NCBI GenBank assembly: GCA_000697335.1
Contig: JNEM01015296.1
Coordinates: 1 to 15,114, forward strand
DNA length: 15,114 nt
Reading direction: 5' to 3'
Source of the DNA: Conidiobolus incongruus B7586
Taxonomy: Eukaryota > Entomophthoromycota > Entomophthoromycetes > Entomophthorales > Conidiobolaceae
Of the stretch, positions 12,175 to 15,114 are shown piece after piece. Every line of letters starts with the position of its first letter. The first letter of the stretch is position 1. Both the position numbers and the translations under genes were made by a program. The notes under the pieces were generated by a model that saw only the letters and a list, made by a program, of their open reading frames with translations, was not told the origin of the DNA and searched no databases.

Positions 12175-12462
12175 TGTTACCATATAAACATAGTGGTAAA
12201 ATACTAATATAATATAGAAAAAAACTTAATATAAAAGTAATATGATTTAAAATATAATACTATAATATAATTATAGTATATAAATATAAATAAAGTTTAA
12301 TTAAGCTTTAAACTAAAATGAGTCACTAATATATTAAGATTTATATTAGGTGATATTAATATATTATAATATTAATAATATATAATTTTAATTTCAAAAA
12401 TAATATAAAAACAAGAAATAATAAAAATTGAGAGAAAAAAGAAAAACCTAGTTAATTAGATA
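12175..12462 (-). repeat. 5' LTR of the gypsy fossil, cut by the mariner insertion
   Basis: It begins TGTTACCAT on the plus strand, so its end on the element's strand reads GGTAACA. About 288 bp follow the other LTRs closely up to the block CCTAGTTAATTAGATA. At that TA (12461-12462) the match stops abruptly and mariner sequence starts. The missing outer portion should lie beyond the right edge of the window. Confidence 0.85.
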
Positions 12463-12517
12463 TTACTTTGTAATTTGAATAATGGGAATTTTTTGTGATT
12501 GAAAAAAAATAAACATT

Positions 12518-13479
12518 TTAATATATAAAAAGTAAAAATAAATATATATTATAAAATTAATAGTTTCTTTTATTTCCAATAACTTCTTGCTATATTTTTA
12601 GCAAAGATCTAACATCTAAAAAATAATTCTTTTTATTAAAGACTGAAATTTGATGTTTTACAAACTAATTAAATTTTCCTGTAGAAATTCTTTTTCCTGT
12701 AAGCTGGTTTTTTAATTACCTAAAACAATTATAGTTACATTAGTTATAATCTAAAGAATATACTAGATATAGTAGTTTTTTCTAGTTATTTTTAATTAGA
12801 AAGTTTTTTACAACTTTAAATTTATGTATTTTATAATTATCATATAGAATAATAGGTCTTCTCAAATTATTTTAAGAATACCAATTAGAAATAGTTTTAT
12901 TTAAAAAAAATATAAAGTTTATTATTATTGAATTTTCTTGTAAGAACTAAATAAAAATAGCATATGTTATTATAATCCATTACTACAATTAACATTTGCT
13001 TATCAATAAAGTGTTTATTTAAAGGAATTTGTAGAAGGGGTTGATTTAACTTAATCCAACACCTTAATTTATATTTTAATAAAGGATTATACAAAAGAAT
13101 CTAAGATATATCAATTGTAATAATTTGTTGTAAAAACCTTGGTTTCTGGTTATACCTTAGTAAGTTTTGTTTAATAATAACTACTCTAGCTTTTTTTAAG
13201 CTTTAGTTAAATCATAAGGTATTTATTTTGTATTTTTATTAATTAATTTTAATTTAAACTTTAATATATATAAAATACTTATATAACTAATATTAAAGTG
13301 TTTTGATAATTCTCTAGCTGAAATAAAAAGGTGTTTTTTAATATAATTTTTTACTTTATTAATAATTAGAAGAATAACAGTTGAAATTAGTTTTTTAGAT
13401 TTTAACAGGTTTTAGGTAGTTTTATTCCTAGTTTTAAAGTAATTCACCTAGTGATAAATTATTGATTTAGATAATACAC
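12518..13479 (-). pseudogene. mariner transposase, catalytic part (dead)
   Basis: The frame ends at a TAA at 12518-12520. Reading down the minus strand one sees a helix-turn-helix-like stretch (about 13,350-13,280), the FLQQIITIDES block with the first catalytic Asp at 13110-13112, then an open run of 65 codons (12897-13094). The second Asp follows at 12839-12841 (DN motif). The third position, Asn where the family has Asp, is at 12734-12736, exactly 34 residues on. That is the DD34D spacing and the LDxNxC context of mariner. Frames change near a 7-base homopolymer (13191-13197) and near an 8-base A run (12903-12910). Stops stand where Gln or Trp is expected. These defects rule out activity. 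Confidence 0.85.
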
Positions 13480-13481
13480 TA
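13480..13481. repeat. TA target-site duplication, left
   Basis: TA directly before the left end of the Tc1 element, paired with TA at 15037-15038. Confidence 0.8.
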
Positions 13482-13697
13482 ACCTACAAAAGTAAGTTAT
13501 AAAATCAAAAACACTTATATTTTTACTAATAACTTGATTAATATTTAATAAAATAAATTTAAATTAAATAATAAAAATCTATTATATTTATTAAATATAT
13601 ATCATTAAATAATGATATTTAGCTATTAATTAACTAAAATATAAACCTTTAAATTTTACCTAAGGTGAGTAATAAATTTGTAGGTTTTTGGTGATAA
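13482..13697 (+). repeat. Left inverted repeat of the Tc1 element, with an outer and an inner motif
   Basis: The outer motif (13482-13511) and inner motif (13658-13697, containing TAAGGTGAG and AATTTGTAGGTTTTT) both recur inverted at the other end. Between them the two ends match only loosely. This is the layout of IR/DR-type Tc1 elements, in which each end carries two transposase-binding sites. Confidence 0.75.
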
Positions 13698-13703
13698 AAA
13701 AAA

Positions 13704-14735
13704 TTAAAATTTAGTGTATCTACTTTTAGCTTATCTAACTTCTTTAAGTTTGTAGGGTATAAAATCAACTAACTTCTTATACTAAAAAGGGTTAATCTTA
13801 TTCTATACTTCTTAAACATATTCCTAAAGTTGATTTAAATCTTTAATTAGGGGGAAAGCTTTAATAACATTTTTTAATTAATCCCAAAAGTATTCAATTA
13901 AATTAAAGTTAAAAAATTAAAAAAGCTACTTTATAACTGTTATCTTGTTATTTTTAAGCTATTTGGTAGTAGAAGCTGTAGTATAAAAAGAGGTATTATC
14001 TTATTAGAAAATAATATCAGATTTATTTAACCTATAATATTCAATAGTTTTTTTCAATTCATTGTTTAGAATATTTTAATATATTTCAGTATTAATTCCC
14101 TTATTAACTTTACAAAGATATTTTACACCTAAAAACAACATACATCCTTAAATAATAATTAACCTACTATTGTACTTTTAGGTAAAATTAATATAATAGT
14201 TATAGAGTAGTTTTGCATCTTTTTTAAAGTATCTAGCTTTTTTATTAAATCTACTAAAGTATATTTTTGTTTTATTAAACTAAACAACCTTACTCTAATT
14301 AGTTTTAGTTTAATATTAATAGCAATATTTAAATTCTTATTTAACTTTATAGTAGGATTTCTTTAGTTGGGGGTGTTTTTACTTAAGGTGTAAGTGATAT
14401 CTATGCTAATATAAAGCACATATAATAATATTAGTGTTAACTAATATTCTTGTATAGTTTTATAGTTCCTGTTATATTTCTACAACAATACTATATTTAC
14501 CTATAATAACTAACCTACAGATATACTTCTCATTATATTTATCTATAATCCTAATATACTTAAGTTTAAGTTTAAATGTTTCTTTATTATTATTCTTAAC
14601 AACTTTAATTATAGTAAACTAGCTAACACTAGTAATTCTAGCAATATCACAAGTTGATTTACTTTCTTTATAAAGTTGATTAATATACAAGTAGATTTTT
14701 TTAGAGAGGGATTTAAGTATAATAATACTAATAAA
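13704..14735 (-). pseudogene. Tc1 transposase, full length but dead
   Basis: About 340 codons in a single frame with no frameshift, ending at a TAA at 13704-13706; the start is uncertain near 14735. In order: an N-terminal helix-turn-helix region (ESKSTCDIARITSVS, about 14,670-14,620), a second DNA-binding region, a KHPQLKKSYYK block, then the catalytic domain. The first catalytic position (VVWSDETK-like block) is at 14274-14276 and reads Asn. The second Asp is at 13998-14000 in a DN motif. The Glu is at 13893-13895 in NLIEYFW, exactly 34 residues later, giving DD34E. More than twenty TAA/TAG codons interrupt it, largely where Gln or Trp is expected, the signature of C-to-T change on both strands. 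It should cut and paste DNA at TA sites if whole; this copy cannot make protein. Confidence 0.9.
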
Positions 14736-14822
14736 AAAAATTTAGTATATCTGTAAAATATAATATAAAATAATAAAAAAGAAAAAAGATATGGTTATAT
14801 ATTGTTAAATATATCCCTTTAT

Positions 14823-15036
14823 CTCAAAAACCTGCAAATTTATAACTCACCTTAGTTAAATATTAAGGGTTAATATTTTTGCTAATAGTTTACTATATAT
14901 ATCTAAATATATTTATTTATTATTAAATAATATACCTTAATTATATATTATAATTTCAAGTAATCTAATATATATAATTTTTTAGTTATTAATTAATATA
15001 TATATATTTTTGATTTTATAACTCATTTTTGTAGGT
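14823..15036 (-). repeat. Right inverted repeat of the Tc1 element, with an outer and an inner motif
   Basis: The inner motif (14823-14855, whose complement contains TAAGGTGAGTTATAAATTTG) and the outer motif (about 15007-15036) are inverted partners of the left-end motifs. The outer and inner motifs share the core GAGTTATAAA on the complement strand, as expected if both bind the same transposase. Confidence 0.75.
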
Positions 15037-15038
15037 TA
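15037..15038. repeat. TA target-site duplication, right
   Basis: TA directly after the right end of the Tc1 element. Removing the element and one TA keeps the mariner frame, which supports the precise borders. Confidence 0.8.
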
Positions 15039-15114
15039 ATATACTTTATTACTAAAAGCTGTTTATAAAATTTAAATGATTTTATAAGGTTTATGGTTAA
15101 GTTTTACTGATACT
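15039..15114 (-). pseudogene. mariner transposase, N-terminal part (partial at window edge)
   Basis: On the minus strand this 76-base piece has no stop, and when the Tc1 insert and one TA are set aside its frame runs on into the frame that starts at 13479. The joined region resembles a helix-turn-helix DNA-binding start (a KSII-YH-VN-FK-like pattern across the junction). The beginning of the gene is beyond the window. Confidence 0.6.

Larger units (their letters stand above)
6878..12462 (-). mobile_element. Ty3/gypsy LTR retrotransposon fossil
   Basis: Two LTRs in the same orientation (6878-7280 and 12175-12462) flank about 4.9 kb. On the minus strand, remnants of pol are recognisable in the order reverse transcriptase (about 10,080 down to 9,650, with the Y-x-D-D block near 9,689-9,727), RNase H start (about 9,310-9,250) and integrase core (about 8,360-8,120). 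Integrase downstream of reverse transcriptase places it in Ty3/gypsy (Metaviridae-like) rather than Ty1/copia. The 11.0-12.1 kb part should hold gag and protease, but I could not recognise them. The element is broken by dozens of changes, mostly of the RIP type, and no frame is open. The 5' LTR (right side) lacks about 115 bp of its outer end because a mariner inserted there. Total original length was about 5.7 kb. RIP makes dating from LTR divergence unreliable; it predates the two DNA transposons. Confidence 0.9.
13482..15036 (-). mobile_element. Complete but inactive Tc1-family transposon, 1555 bp
   Basis: Flanked on both sides by TA (13480-13481 and 15037-15038), the Tc1/mariner target duplication. 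Outer ends are inverted copies: ACCTACAAAAGTAAGTTATA at the left and its near-complement at 15017-15036. A second inverted pair lies about 170-180 bases inside. The interior carries one transposase gene on the minus strand. The length is typical for Tc1 elements. It inserted into the mariner element and so is the youngest element in the stack. Confidence 0.9.
12463..15114 (-). mobile_element. mariner element (DD34D), continues beyond the window and split by a Tc1 insertion
   Basis: The left end begins directly after a TA inside the gypsy LTR, the standard mariner target. The minus strand carries a mariner-type transposase in two stretches: 12518-13479 and, after the Tc1 insert, 15039-15114. 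The other terminal repeat is outside the window, so terminal inverted repeats cannot be confirmed; the left terminus starts TTACTTTGTAATTTGAATAA. The element is dead because of many Gln/Trp-to-stop changes of RIP type and two frameshifts. Confidence 0.82.

Noticed and set aside
12897-13094. 65-codon open frame on the minus strand as a stand-alone small gene
   Set aside because: Its residues follow directly from the first catalytic Asp block of a mariner transposase and match the family's middle region, so it is part of a dead transposase.
13650-14860. Inner inverted pair as the true ends of a 1.2-kb Tc1 element
   Set aside because: The inner pair is not cleanly flanked by duplicated TA at matching borders, while the outer pair is, and removing the outer-bounded element keeps the mariner frame intact.
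1-15114. Mitochondrial or AT-rich protist/bacterial origin
   Set aside because: The mobile elements are nuclear eukaryotic families, stops replace Gln and Trp in a RIP-like manner, and the single intact gene uses a balanced composition with a eukaryotic-type secretion signal.

Overview
The window looks like an AT-rich isochore from the nuclear genome of a filamentous fungus, most likely an ascomycete that uses repeat-induced point mutation (RIP). Three things point there. One compact, intron-free, secreted-protein gene stands out in a very AT-rich background. The transposons around it are saturated with C-to-T type damage on both strands, with TAA/TAG standing where Gln or Trp codons are expected. 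The element families (Ty3/gypsy, mariner, Tc1) are typical of such regions. I cannot name the species.

Layout. Bases 1-1830 are extremely AT-rich and hold one well-preserved 407-bp LTR (258-664). Bases 1831-5018 are AT-rich but less extreme spacer with two short microsatellites and, at the end, a promoter-like stretch. The only intact gene is at 5019-5768 (+). It encodes a 249-residue secreted protein whose mature form should begin with His, laid out like a copper lytic polysaccharide monooxygenase (LPMO) and followed by a short Cys-containing tail. A polyadenylation signal follows near 5968.

From 6596 to the right edge the sequence is a stack of mobile elements inserted into one another. 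An old LTR fragment (6596-6877) is cut by a Ty3/gypsy LTR retrotransposon on the minus strand (6878-12462). That element's right-hand LTR is cut at a TA by a mariner element (DD34D transposase, minus strand, 12463 to beyond the window). The mariner is itself split at a TA by a complete but dead Tc1 element (DD34E transposase, minus strand, 13482-15036). The mariner reading frame resumes at 15039-15114. The order of insertion is therefore readable: old LTR, then gypsy, then mariner, then Tc1.

The biology suggested is a secreted, probably polysaccharide- or host-interacting protein gene beside a graveyard of silenced transposons, the setting in which many fungal effector-like genes lie. I found no tRNA, rRNA, CRISPR array or prokaryotic feature.
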